The notes beneath the pieces are model-generated. The model was not told the DNA's origin and did not search any database. It worked only from the letters and a program-made list of their open reading frames with translations. A DNA stretch of 64,000 bases from Bilifractor porci (GTDB lineage Bacteria; Bacillota; Clostridia; Lachnospirales; Lachnospiraceae): assembly GCF_009696005.1 (NCBI RefSeq), contig NZ_VUMV01000002.1:186001-250000 (forward strand), in the 5' to 3' direction. The position numbers and the translations under genes are program-made. Shown here one piece after another: positions 15,864 through 24,672 of this stretch; positions within the stretch are counted from its first letter, which is position 1, and every line of letters begins with the position of its first letter.

Positions 15864-18359
15864 ATGAAAAAAGAAAAAATCAGGTATCTGCTTCTGGCAG
15901 CCGTGCTGGCCGGAATGCCTTTCTCCGCAGAGCAGACGGCGGTGCCGGTCATGGCGGAAGAACCGACGGGGCAGGATATGTCAGGGCAGAGGGCGGATTT
16001 CGAAATAAGCCGGACAAATCAAATGGTTCCGGGTGAAATGGAAGAGGAAATATTTCCAGGTTCGGCTCAGACCTCGGAAGCGGATGTGTCAGCGGAAGAA
16101 TATGACCGCGAGAGCGGGGCGCAGGAGGATGCTTCACAGGAAGAAGCTTTACAGGAGGAAAGTGCAGGGGAAGAAGCCGTGCAGAATGAGGTGATGGAAA
16201 TTCCCCTATGGATAACAGCTGAAAAATATTTCGGGCAGCCGGACCCGGATCTCACGGAGGAAATCCGCAGCCAGATTCTTTCCGCGCTGGCACCGCAGAA
16301 AGTATCGGGGGCAGGAGCCAAGGAAGAACAGGAGGATTTCTCCGCAGAAGAAACTGCGGACATGCTGCTTTCGGAAATTCACTGGGAATATGACGATAGC
16401 GGTGTCTGGGGAGAGGAAGGGGAATATCGACCCGAAGGATCCTCCGTCATCCGCTTTACTTATGATACGGATCAGAATGCGGAGGAGGAAGATTATCGCT
16501 TTGTTTTGAATGGCGATCCGGATAACAGGGAAGCGGTTCTGACTACAAAACAGAAAACGGCGGAAGGAGAAGTCCTGGTGGCCTACCGGACAGTCGGACT
16601 GGAAACAGGACCGGACGGAAACCGCTGGGGCAGAGAGGATACAGGAGTCTCTGTGTTTGTGAAAGATAAGAAGCACTGGAAGGTGTCCGCCTCCGCACCG
16701 GAGGAAGGAATCTGGTCGGATTCGGTGACCTGGAACGACCGGGGTGGGACGGCAGATCATGTCTTCTATCTCAGGGATATTTCGGAAGAAGGGAATGGCA
16801 CGATATTTCCGGCCTTCTCGGAAAGCTTCGGAATCCGAGAGGACACCGGGGAAATTTCCGAAAGCCATTCCGGAGGGAGCGGAGAAAATACGGGGAATAA
16901 GGACACCGGCGAAGAGCTTTCGGAAAGTAACGGGGAGAAAGAGACGGAGAGCGGAGAAGAGGTTCCTTCCGGAGACAGGGAGCCATCCGGGGAAAATACG
17001 GAAAGCAGGGATGAAAGGCAGGAGAATTCTTCGGACAACAACAATACGATCCGAAAAGACAGCACTCCGGAAGAATACGCGGATGATGAGCCCGAGGATC
17101 CGGATGATACGGATGAGGCAGAGGCTCTGGCAATTCTGCCGGAGACGAAGAAAACGCCTCCGATCATTCAGTTCATCGGACTGGAAAACGGCAGGCTGGG
17201 CAGTGGGGGAAATCTGCCGGAGATCTCTATGGACGGCGGGGATTCTGACCATGTAGAGGTCCATCTGTACAGAGTCCGCCCGGACGGAACCGAAGAGGAT
17301 CTCGCGAAAATCCTGAGCCCGTCAGAAAAGAAGGCATCGGACGGGACCGGGAGACCGAAACTGCAGACCGGAGTGCTGGAACAGATCCGCGAAAACGATG
17401 GTATCTACAGGATGTCTGTGGATTACCGGGATCCGGACGGGGTAGTGAAAAAGGCAGGAGAGACAGAGTTTACCGTGAATCATTTCGGCTCGGTCTATTC
17501 CATCAGCCAGTCGGTCCGTAAACTGCAGAATTCCGTTGTGAAAAAAGTAAAAGAAAGCCTGGTTATTACAGAGTATAATCCGGACGCGCTGCTGGAAGGA
17601 AGCCGGCATGTGGAGATAACCAGGGACGGGGAGCCTCTTTCTAAGGTTCGTTTTACCGTAAAAGACAGGACGGCAGAGACAGCGCAGAGGGGCGGAAAGG
17701 AGAAAAACAGCGGCAGCTGGCATGTCTGCGACTATATCATAGATTCTTCTAATTTCAGGAAGGACGGAATATACAAGGTAGTTGTTTCTTCGGCGGACCA
17801 GGCCGGAAATCAGCCGGAAAGCCAGACAGACAAAAGCAGGGAAATCCTGTTCCGCGTCGATTCTACTCCGCCGGAGCTGGTCAGTCTTACCGGTCTGGAG
17901 AAAAAGGTGATACGCAAAAAACAGCAGGATGTCACCTATGAGGCCTTTGACGCAATGGGACTGAAATCGGTGGAGGTACAGTGCGGAAACAGGGTAATCT
18001 TCAGAAGAACAGATTTTACAGACAGAATCCGGGACAGCGGCAGCTTTCAGGTGCCTGCCGGCTTCTGCAGCACGGTAACAGTTGCCGTGACAGATCTGGC
18101 GGGAAACACCGCGGTGAACAGGAAAACGGTCACGGTTTCAGAGAATCCGGTTCTTCTGACAGCGGCAGAGCTCGGGAAAATACAGCTTCATCTTTCTCGG
18201 ATTTTGATTCCGGCAGGACTTGCGTGTGCGGGAGGAATCCTGGGAATCCTCTATGCGGTACAGAAAAGAGGAAAAAAGCGGAACGCTGCGGAAGATGGGA
18301 AAGGAGCGGTAAGTCATGCTGCTGCAGATTCAGGTAGTCATGCTGGACAAGACCTTTGA
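15864..18359 (+). CDS. Large secreted Ig-like protein with C-terminal membrane anchor
   Basis: 831 residues. There is an N-terminal signal peptide (KKEKIRYLLLAAVLAGMPF then a cleavable VMAEE-like site). A long Glu/Ser/Gly-rich acidic region follows (about 40-110 and 320-425), with at least two bacterial Ig-like segments (about 430-560 and 660-760). A membrane span near 775-797 is followed by a basic cytoplasmic tail. The topology is mostly extracytoplasmic. It sits where type VIIb loci usually carry EsaA, the long extracellular conduit protein, but no sequence relation to EsaA is visible. Role unknown; a cell-wall-spanning scaffold is a reasonable guess. ATG at 15864 has only a weak GGGGG site upstream. 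It overlaps the YukD-like gene. Confidence 0.75.
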   Translation: MKKEKIRYLLLAAVLAGMPFSAEQTAVPVMAEEPTGQDMSGQRADFEISRTNQMVPGEMEEEIFPGSAQTSEADVSAEEYDRESGAQEDASQEEALQEESAGEEAVQNEVMEIPLWITAEKYFGQPDPDLTEEIRSQILSALAPQKVSGAGAKEEQEDFSAEETADMLLSEIHWEYDDSGVWGEEGEYRPEGSSVIRFTYDTDQNAEEEDYRFVLNGDPDNREAVLTTKQKTAEGEVLVAYRTVGLETGPDGNRWGREDTGVSVFVKDKKHWKVSASAPEEGIWSDSVTWNDRGGTADHVFYLRDISEEGNGTIFPAFSESFGIREDTGEISESHSGGSGENTGNKDTGEELSESNGEKETESGEEVPSGDREPSGENTESRDERQENSSDNNNTIRKDSTPEEYADDEPEDPDDTDEAEALAILPETKKTPPIIQFIGLENGRLGSGGNLPEISMDGGDSDHVEVHLYRVRPDGTEEDLAKILSPSEKKASDGTGRPKLQTGVLEQIRENDGIYRMSVDYRDPDGVVKKAGETEFTVNHFGSVYSISQSVRKLQNSVVKKVKESLVITEYNPDALLEGSRHVEITRDGEPLSKVRFTVKDRTAETAQRGGKEKNSGSWHVCDYIIDSSNFRKDGIYKVVVSSADQAGNQPESQTDKSREILFRVDSTPPELVSLTGLEKKVIRKKQQDVTYEAFDAMGLKSVEVQCGNRVIFRRTDFTDRIRDSGSFQVPAGFCSTVTVAVTDLAGNTAVNRKTVTVSENPVLLTAAELGKIQLHLSRILIPAGLACAGGILGILYAVQKRGKKRNAAEDGKGAVSHAAADSGSHAGQDL

Positions 18360-18561
18360 CTTCAGAGTAAACGAAAAAATGCCGGTGTCAGTCATGAAGA
18401 GGCAGATCCTTCAGGAGCTGTCTCTTGGAGGAGAGGGAGCCTTTGAGGGAAAATCAGAAGACTGGACACTGGTGGATGCAGACCGAGAGTGTTTTCCGGA
18501 TGAAAACAGAAGTGTGGAAGAAAATCACATCCGGGGAGGAAGCACACTTCTTCTTTTGTAG
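18316..18561 (+). CDS. YukD/EsaB-like ubiquitin-fold protein
   Basis: 81 residues, the size of EsaB. It has beta-grasp features: an LLQIQVVMLDKTFDFRV hairpin, then a helix (PVSVMKRQILQELS), and the C-terminal GGSTLLLL strand. YukD/EsaB proteins are small cytoplasmic partners needed for type VII secretion. AAGGAG lies upstream of ATG at 18316, inside the preceding gene, and the two frames overlap by 44 bases, so translation is probably coupled. It closes the locus; no terminator with a T-run is visible behind it. Confidence 0.8.
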   Translation: MLLQIQVVMLDKTFDFRVNEKMPVSVMKRQILQELSLGGEGAFEGKSEDWTLVDADRECFPDENRSVEENHIRGGSTLLLL

Positions 18562-18736
18562 ACGTCCTGTCCCGCAGGTGTTTGTGCCCGGCCGTTCATA
18601 TACTGTCCGGAATGCGGAGCCGGACGGATCGGTACAGAAATTGCCAGCATAAAGTTTTAGTCGGAAATAAAAAAATATAAGAAGAGAACACCACCTGTGG
18701 CAAGGTATTAAGCGACCAAACAGAAACTGCAGGTAT

Positions 18737-18765
18737 TTGCGGCCTGGCCGTCCGGATGCTATAAT
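18737..18765 (+). promoter_or_regulatory. Promoter upstream of trxB
   Basis: TTGCGG (18737-18742), 17 bases, TATAAT (18760-18765). A 100-base leader follows with a GC-rich hairpin at 18808-18823 (CGGCAC, loop GGGA, GTGCCG). The remainder of the 306-base gap after the secretion locus shows nothing recognisable. Confidence 0.5.
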
Positions 18766-18867
18766 CAAAAAACAGAATATTTCTTCATTTACTTCAGGAT
18801 TACCAAGCGGCACGGGAGTGCCGAATACTTTTGACAACCGCAACATTATCTTTAAGAAAGGAATATT

Positions 18868-19767
18868 ATGACAGATTTGATTATTGTAGGAGCAGGGACA
18901 GCCGGCCTGACAGCCGCCATCTACGGAATCCGTGCCGGAAAATCCGTTCTGATTCTGGAAGCAAAGACCTACGGAGGGCAGATTGTTAATACGCCGGATA
19001 TTGAAAATTATCCGGGGCTGGCACATATTTCCGGATTTGATTATGCGACAGCTCTTTATGAACAGGCAACCGGTCTTGGGGCAAAGTTCAGAAATGAGAG
19101 AGTGCTGTCTGTGGAGGATAAGGGAAAAACAAAAGTTGTCCATACCAGGCGTCATGAATACGAGTGCAAGGCAGTTATTCTGGCCACAGGGGCAAAGAAC
19201 CGGCAGCTCGGACTGGACAGGGAAGAGGAACTTGTCGGGAAGGGGATTTCCTACTGCGCGACCTGCGACGGCTCCTTCTTTAAGGGACAGACAGTCGCTG
19301 TCAACGGCGGAGGAAATACCGCGCTGGAGGATGCTGCTTATCTGGCGGAAATCTGCAAAAAGGTGTATCTGATTCACAGTAGAGACCAGTTCCGCGGGGA
19401 TGCGGCAGATGTGGAAAAACTGCGGGAAAAGGAAAATGTGGAGTTTGTCCTGAACGCATCCGTCTCCGGGCTGATCGGAGAGGGTCATCTGGCAGGAATT
19501 GTTGTGAAGGATAAGCTGACCGGGAATACGCGGGAGCTTCCGGTATCCGGTCTGTTTGTGGCCATCGGGCAGGAGCCGGATAATCAGGCCTTCAGCAGCC
19601 TGGTCAGGCTGGATCCGTCCGGGTATATCCAGGCGGGAGAAGATTGTCTGACCGGCACTCCCGGCATTTATACGGCAGGGGACTGCAGGACAAAAAAAGT
19701 GCGGCAGCTGACGACAGCCGCCGCGGACGGGGCAGTGGCCGCACTGGCAGCCTGCGCCGATATGTAA
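18868..19767 (+). CDS. trxB: Thioredoxin reductase (NADPH/FAD type)
   Basis: 299 residues. The FAD-binding loop GAGTAGLTAA is at the N-terminus, the redox pair is in SYCATCDGSFF, the NADPH loop in GGGNTALEDA, and the late FAD motif YTAGDCR. TrxB passes electrons from a nicotinamide cofactor to thioredoxin in the cytoplasm. The residues around the second loop (IHSRDQFRGD) keep the H-x-R-x2-F-R type of phosphate-binding site. AAAGGA precedes the ATG. No thioredoxin gene is adjacent. It has its own promoter and is separate from the secretion locus. Confidence 0.93.
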   Translation: MTDLIIVGAGTAGLTAAIYGIRAGKSVLILEAKTYGGQIVNTPDIENYPGLAHISGFDYATALYEQATGLGAKFRNERVLSVEDKGKTKVVHTRRHEYECKAVILATGAKNRQLGLDREEELVGKGISYCATCDGSFFKGQTVAVNGGGNTALEDAAYLAEICKKVYLIHSRDQFRGDAADVEKLREKENVEFVLNASVSGLIGEGHLAGIVVKDKLTGNTRELPVSGLFVAIGQEPDNQAFSSLVRLDPSGYIQAGEDCLTGTPGIYTAGDCRTKKVRQLTTAAADGAVAALAACADM

Positions 19768-19803
19768 TATTAAATATTTCTTTTTCCTTGCGGCCGGACT
19801 GAT

Positions 19804-20487
19804 CTATTTTACGTTTACTTCGAGGACGGTGAGTGTCCGGCCTTCCACCCGGAAACGGATGTCCGCGTGGTCAAAGGAGATACCGTAAATCCGCTCCGGG
19901 TCTTTCTGATAGGAAGGGCGGGGATCTTCTGCGAGGACTTCCAAAAGACCGACTCTCTTTTTCTCACTGATTTTCCGCAGAAGATTTTCCGGAAATACAA
20001 CATCCAGATGAGAAAAAGGGTGCGAGTCTGTAAATCCTCCCTGCGCGTCCGGAAAGGAATCGGAGGAAGGGATATAAGGCTTAATGTCATAAATCGGCGT
20101 TCCATCCATCAGGTCAGCGCCGGTTACGGTCAGCACCGGCCCCAGATCCTTTCGGATTTCTACGGAATTCAGCTCGACACAGGAAAGTCCCAGCGAGTTG
20201 GGGCGAAAAGGGGAGCGGGTGGCAAAAACACCCATCCGGATATTTCCGCCAAGTCTCGGCGGCCGGACAGTAGGACTCCAGTTCTTTTTTGCCTTTTCTG
20301 TATTCTCGGAAAACTCCCAGATTATCCAGATTCGGGAAAAGCCTTCAAGCCCGCGCACGGCTTCTGCCGCGCGGTATCCGGGCTCGAAGATGATTTCCGC
20401 TGTCGTGTGTGCCAGGCCGCTCTGCCTCGGAATTCCGAATTTGGTATTAAAGTCAGAGTGGATCCTGGCAATCGGCGTTATCTCCAT
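19804..20487 (-). CDS. trmO: tRNA m6t6A37 methyltransferase TrmO (TsaA/UPF0066)
   Basis: 227 residues. It shows the UPF0066 N-terminal beta-barrel: PIARIHSDFNTKFGIPRQ at the start, then RLGGNIRMGVFATRSPFRP with the conserved ATRSPFRPN-type motif, and a DLMDGTPIYDIKPYIPSSD segment. TrmO uses S-adenosylmethionine to add a methyl group to threonylcarbamoyl-A37 in tRNA-Thr. Its start overlaps the 3' end of lon by 10 bases on the same strand, so the two are co-transcribed and trmO would share the heat-shock promoter of lon. Confidence 0.93.
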   Translation of the reverse strand: MEITPIARIHSDFNTKFGIPRQSGLAHTTAEIIFEPGYRAAEAVRGLEGFSRIWIIWEFSENTEKAKKNWSPTVRPPRLGGNIRMGVFATRSPFRPNSLGLSCVELNSVEIRKDLGPVLTVTGADLMDGTPIYDIKPYIPSSDSFPDAQGGFTDSHPFSHLDVVFPENLLRKISEKKRVGLLEVLAEDPRPSYQKDPERIYGISFDHADIRFRVEGRTLTVLEVNVK

Positions 20488-22943
20488 GTTTTCTTTCCTG
20501 CTTTTTTCCCTGTCTCCTGGGCAGGAGCCTTCTTATCGGAGAGGTTTTCTGCTCCGTCTTTGCTGCTTTCTCTCTCTTTTTCTTCCGTTCTTGATTTGGC
20601 GGTTTCATCGGCAATATCAAACAGGGGGCGGTTCAGCCTCGGAAGAGAGATTCCCAATGCCTCGTGGATGACATCACCAACGGTGTCCACAGGTACAATC
20701 TCCAGCGAGGAGGTAACCTCCTTCGGCACATCCTCCAGATCCCGCACGTTATCCTTCGGGATTAAAACCTTCCGTACGCCGGCACGCTGCGCAGCCATCA
20801 GTTTTTCCGGAAGTCCGCCGATGGGAAGCACCTGTCCGCGCAGAGAAATTTCTCCGGTCATGGCCAGATGCGGGTCAACCCGCTTTCCTGTCACCAGCGA
20901 TACCAGTGCGGTGAACAGCGTGACACCGGCGGAGGGTCCGTCCTTCGGAACAGCGCCTTCCGGTACATGGATATGGATATCCTTGTCGGAAAAATCCAGT
21001 TTTTTGTTCAGGAAACTGGACTTTAGAAGGCTCAGCGCAATTTCGGCGGATTCCTTCATGACATCTCCAAGCTGGCCGGTAATGATAATCTTTCCGTTTC
21101 CGGGCATCACGGAGGTTTCAATAAACAGAATTTCGCCGCCGGCCTGGGTCCAGGCCAGTCCGGTTACGACTCCCTCCCTGGTGCTGGGTTTCAGTATCCT
21201 GTCGTGCGGAATCGGTTTATTTCCAAGGTATTTCCCCAGATCCGCCTCTTTTACGGAGAGAATCTGATCGTCTCCCTTTTCCACAATTTCCGTTGCCGCG
21301 TGACGGCATAGAATATCCAGCTGCTTCTTCAGCCCACGCACACCTGCCTCCATGGTGTAGGAGTCTATGATTTTTTTCATGGCTCCCTGAGAGATGTGCA
21401 GCTGCTTTTTGGTGATGCCGGCATCCTCCATTGCCCTGGGCATCAGATACTGTTTGGCAATCTGAAGCTTCTCAAACGGTGTGTAGCCCGGAAGCTGAAT
21501 GACCTCCATACGGTCCAGCAGTGGTCCCGGAATGGTGTCATAGGTGTTCGCCGTGCAGATAAAGAACACGTTGGACAGATCGTATGGCACATTCAGGTAG
21601 TGATCCGTAAAAGTATTATTCTGTTCAGGATCCAGTACCTCCAGAAGAGCACTGGCCGGATCCCCCTGGAAGCTCTGGGCGAGCTTGTCCACCTCATCCA
21701 GAACAACAACCGGATTCATGGAACCGGAGCGCTTGATGCCCTCCATAATCCGCCCCGGCATAGCGCCGACATAGGTTCTCCGGTGTCCCCGGATTTCTGC
21801 TTCATCCCGGACTCCGCCAAGACTGATCCGGACATATTTTCTGCCCAGCGCCTCTGCGATGCTTTTGCCCATGCTGGTTTTTCCGGTACCGGGAGCGCCC
21901 ACCAGAAGGAGAATGGAGCCGGACTGGCTTTTTTTCAGTGTCATCACGGCAATCTGCTGGATAATCCTGTCCTTGACCTTTTTCAAGCCGTAATGATCCC
22001 GATCCAGGATTTTTCTGGCATTGGCCAGATCGGGAACCGGCGTCGGATCCAGCTTCCATTTGAGACTGGTCATAAAATCAAGATAGCTTTCCAGAACGCT
22101 TCGCTCCGGATCTGTCGGCTGAGACTCCAGATAGCGGTGCAGGGCACGGTCCGCCTCTTTGCGGGCTTCCTCCGGCATATCGGCGGCCTCAATCTTCTTC
22201 CGGTATTCATCCTCTTCGGACGCAGAGTTGGGATCCATGCTCTCCAGTTCCTTCTGGAGCATTCCCATCTGCTTCCGGATTGCCTGCCGTTTGTAGGTCA
22301 CGCCTTCTGTCTCGTTGTACCGCTTATCCAGATCCAGCTGCAGGTCGATGCTCCCCTTGAATTTCCGGAGAGCCTCCTCAATCAGAAGCCCTCTTTCCTT
22401 CAGTGAATCGGTACTCAGAAGATGATATTTTTCATCCTGGCTCATGTCAAAAAACTGGCAGAACGCGGCGCCGTATTCATTGATGGAATGGATGCCCTTG
22501 ATATACTGGATAGCCAGCTCGCCGCCCTGTATATGCGTGGCAATTTCCGTCGTCATTTTTTTCAGGTCATCCAGAAGGTTCTGTTCCGCCTTCACGGTGA
22601 TGTCGGAAACCTCTTCCAGTGATTCAAAAGAGCCTTCCAGCAGTGTATCCCCCACATTCAGATCGGTAAGCCTGACTTTTTCTCTGGTTTGTGCGTGGAT
22701 CCGTGTTCCCTTGGGAGTTTCCCGGAGCTCCAGAACCTCGGCCTCCACGCCGAGGCCGTAGAAATCCTCCATGGTAAGAGAAGTACGCTCCTTTGACTCC
22801 TTCAGGGGCATCAGCAGCACACGGTTATTATCTATTTTTATTCTGCTTTTTTCATCATCGGTCAGATCAGAAATTCCCAGCTGATAATCCACATCGGGAA
22901 GAATAACAGTATCATATACAGGTATGATCATATAGGTTTTCAA
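20478..22943 (-). CDS. lon: ATP-dependent Lon protease (LonA type)
   Basis: 821 residues in the usual order: N-terminal substrate-binding domain, long coiled helical region, AAA+ domain with Walker A VGAPGTGKTS (about 349-356) and the DEVDKL Walker B, then the peptidase domain with catalytic Ser in PKDGPSAG (about 671) and the lysine about 43 residues later. Lon degrades misfolded and regulatory proteins. The start codon is TTG (22941-22943), fixed by AAAGGAGG 8 bases upstream on the minus strand. A consensus promoter and a CIRCE operator precede it, pointing to HrcA control. Confidence 0.97.
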   Translation of the reverse strand: MKTYMIIPVYDTVILPDVDYQLGISDLTDDEKSRIKIDNNRVLLMPLKESKERTSLTMEDFYGLGVEAEVLELRETPKGTRIHAQTREKVRLTDLNVGDTLLEGSFESLEEVSDITVKAEQNLLDDLKKMTTEIATHIQGGELAIQYIKGIHSINEYGAAFCQFFDMSQDEKYHLLSTDSLKERGLLIEEALRKFKGSIDLQLDLDKRYNETEGVTYKRQAIRKQMGMLQKELESMDPNSASEEDEYRKKIEAADMPEEARKEADRALHRYLESQPTDPERSVLESYLDFMTSLKWKLDPTPVPDLANARKILDRDHYGLKKVKDRIIQQIAVMTLKKSQSGSILLLVGAPGTGKTSMGKSIAEALGRKYVRISLGGVRDEAEIRGHRRTYVGAMPGRIMEGIKRSGSMNPVVVLDEVDKLAQSFQGDPASALLEVLDPEQNNTFTDHYLNVPYDLSNVFFICTANTYDTIPGPLLDRMEVIQLPGYTPFEKLQIAKQYLMPRAMEDAGITKKQLHISQGAMKKIIDSYTMEAGVRGLKKQLDILCRHAATEIVEKGDDQILSVKEADLGKYLGNKPIPHDRILKPSTREGVVTGLAWTQAGGEILFIETSVMPGNGKIIITGQLGDVMKESAEIALSLLKSSFLNKKLDFSDKDIHIHVPEGAVPKDGPSAGVTLFTALVSLVTGKRVDPHLAMTGEISLRGQVLPIGGLPEKLMAAQRAGVRKVLIPKDNVRDLEDVPKEVTSSLEIVPVDTVGDVIHEALGISLPRLNRPLFDIADETAKSRTEEKERESSKDGAENLSDKKAPAQETGKKAGKKTWR

Positions 22944-22991
22944 TTCAATCGCCTCCTTTACCTGCGATGTCTTTCCTTACATGTCTTTCTG

Positions 22992-23018
22992 GTAGCACTC
23001 GATAATAATGAGTGCTAA
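22992..23018 (-). promoter_or_regulatory. CIRCE operator (HrcA site) before lon
   Basis: On the plus strand it reads GTAGCACTC, nine bases, GAGTGCTAA. This is the CIRCE consensus TTAGCACTC-N9-GAGTGCTAA with one mismatch. It lies just downstream of the -10 box, where a bound HrcA repressor would block transcription start of lon. Confidence 0.9.
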
Positions 23019-23029
23019 TCACTGAGGCT

Positions 23030-23057
23030 ATTGTAACATCTTTTTTTCAGGTGTCAA
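23030..23057 (-). promoter_or_regulatory. Sigma-A promoter of lon-trmO
   Basis: On the minus strand there is a perfect TTGACA (23052-23057), 16 bases, and TACAAT (23030-23035). The predicted start point falls right at the edge of the CIRCE operator. Confidence 0.8.
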
Positions 23058-23180
23058 GGGGAGAGTTGGAGGGGAGAGTGAACTTTTTATCAGCCTTTTA
23101 TCATCGCCTTTTTTCGGGATGTCAGCTGGGAAGAGAATGGAAAGCGGTGACAAAAAAGATGATATTATTATAAGAAAAAA

Positions 23181-23227
23181 GCAAAAAAGCAAAGAAAAAC
23201 CTGCCGGACAAGGGATTGTCCGGCAGG
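23181..23227 (-). terminator. Terminator of the iron alcohol dehydrogenase gene
   Basis: A perfect 12-base stem (23200-23211 with 23216-23227, CCTGCCGGACAA arm) and a 4-base loop are followed on the minus strand by TTTTTCTTTGCTTTTTTGC. It lies 28 bases after the stop codon. Confidence 0.92.
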
Positions 23228-23255
23228 GAAAGAAAGGCGGTATGATCTGGATGGA

Positions 23256-24428
23256 TTATCGGAACGCGCGTTCGTAGATGCCGGCGATTTCTTCATCGGT
23301 GGTTTCCGCCGGATCCGCCACAAACAGGCGGAGCATGGTTGCCCTTGCGTTTTTGGCAAGGGTCATGGCATCTTCCTTTTTAATACCGTAGTCAGACATC
23401 TTCAGATTGTCTACACCGCAGGCCCGCTGCAGACTGGCAAGAGCTTCCAGAAAGTCCTCCGGTTTTTCTGCATCTGTTTTTCCCAGGAATCTTGCCATGT
23501 CCACAAAACGGTCATCGCAGACATGCTTATTGATCCAGAAGCGGAAATACTCCAGAGAGAGCATAATCAGACCGGCTCCGTGCGGAAGCTGCATATGATA
23601 AGCGCTCATGGCGTGTTCCATGCTGTGCTCTGAGGTACAGGACGCAAAGACCATGGAGTAGCCGGAGAGCGTATTGGCAAAGGCAACCTTTTCCCTTGCC
23701 TCCATGTCATTGCCGTCTTTTACCGCGCGGGGAAGATATTTTCCTATGTTTTCAATGGCGGTCCGCTCCACCATCTCACTCATCAGATTGTGTTTGCAGC
23801 TGATGTATCCTTCCAGGGAGTGGAACAGTGCGTCAAAGCCCTGATATGCGGTATACATGGGCGGAACCGTTTTCATCAGTTCCGGATCAACAATGGCATA
23901 GGCGGCGAAGGGACATCCGCTCACACCGATTTTTTCATGGGCGCCGGGATTGGAGATCACGCTGGTGGCGTCTACTTCCGAACCGGTTCCGGCCGAGGTG
24001 GTAATGGCAATCCAGGGGAGGGCCTTTTCAGAAGGAATCTGTTTTCCACCCGCGGGGGAATTGGCAAAATCCCAGAGGGTATCGGTGTGCTGGGGAATCA
24101 GCATGGCAATGCTCTTCGAGGCATCCATGACAGACCCTCCGCCAAGGGCGATTACAAAATCCACCCCGTTTTCACGTCCGATCCTTGCGCCCTCTTCCAC
24201 CGCCGTGTTTTCCGGATTGGCAGCGATATGGTTGAAGTGGACATAATCAATCCCGAGAGCCTTCAGTTCTCCGACGGTTTTATCAAAGGAACCGTTTTTA
24301 ATGGTAGATTTTCCGTTGCTGGTGACCAGCAGGGCCTTTTTTCCCAGAGCCGGAAGGGTATGCAGGAGCTCCAGAGAGTTTCTGCCGAATACGACGCGTG
24401 TCGGTGCAAAGCAGTTAAAAATATCCAT
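23256..24428 (-). CDS. Iron-containing (type III) alcohol dehydrogenase
   Basis: 390 residues from the ATG at 24428, preceded by GGAGG; an in-frame upstream extension to 24473 lacks a better site. The N-terminal Rossmann-like part has the ALGGGSVMDASK motif that binds NAD(P), and the C-terminal helical part carries the metal-binding histidines in SEHSMEHAMSAYH and LPHGAGL. The family (butanol dehydrogenase, 1,3-propanediol dehydrogenase, lactaldehyde reductase) reduces aldehydes in fermentation. The exact substrate cannot be read. It is a single-gene unit with its own terminator. Confidence 0.93.
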   Translation of the reverse strand: MDIFNCFAPTRVVFGRNSLELLHTLPALGKKALLVTSNGKSTIKNGSFDKTVGELKALGIDYVHFNHIAANPENTAVEEGARIGRENGVDFVIALGGGSVMDASKSIAMLIPQHTDTLWDFANSPAGGKQIPSEKALPWIAITTSAGTGSEVDATSVISNPGAHEKIGVSGCPFAAYAIVDPELMKTVPPMYTAYQGFDALFHSLEGYISCKHNLMSEMVERTAIENIGKYLPRAVKDGNDMEAREKVAFANTLSGYSMVFASCTSEHSMEHAMSAYHMQLPHGAGLIMLSLEYFRFWINKHVCDDRFVDMARFLGKTDAEKPEDFLEALASLQRACGVDNLKMSDYGIKKEDAMTLAKNARATMLRLFVADPAETTDEEIAGIYERAFR

Positions 24429-24672
24429 TTTTAAGACCTCCATTACAGAATGATCGCTCAACGCCCTAATCATATACCATAATCCGGGCGGAAAAAAGGT
24501 ACTAATCTGAAGTATATTTCAGAGTGAATTCCGGTGAACCTTGCAGAAAATAAGCGTATCTGCTGCCGCAGGAAGCTTCTTGCTGAACAGTATTTTTGGA
24601 ACAGTATTTTTCAATTCTGCATTCGTGTTATAATTCCGGTTAAGGAAAAAATCTATCCGGAGAGGAGAAGAA

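Noticed and set aside
18425-18652. 75-codon frame overlapping the YukD-like gene
   Set aside because: Out of frame with the YukD-like protein, GC-biased composition, and no start signal of its own.
19867-21267. 466-codon open frame on the plus strand over trmO and lon
   Set aside because: Antisense to two secure genes; Ser/Arg/Pro-rich without domain features.
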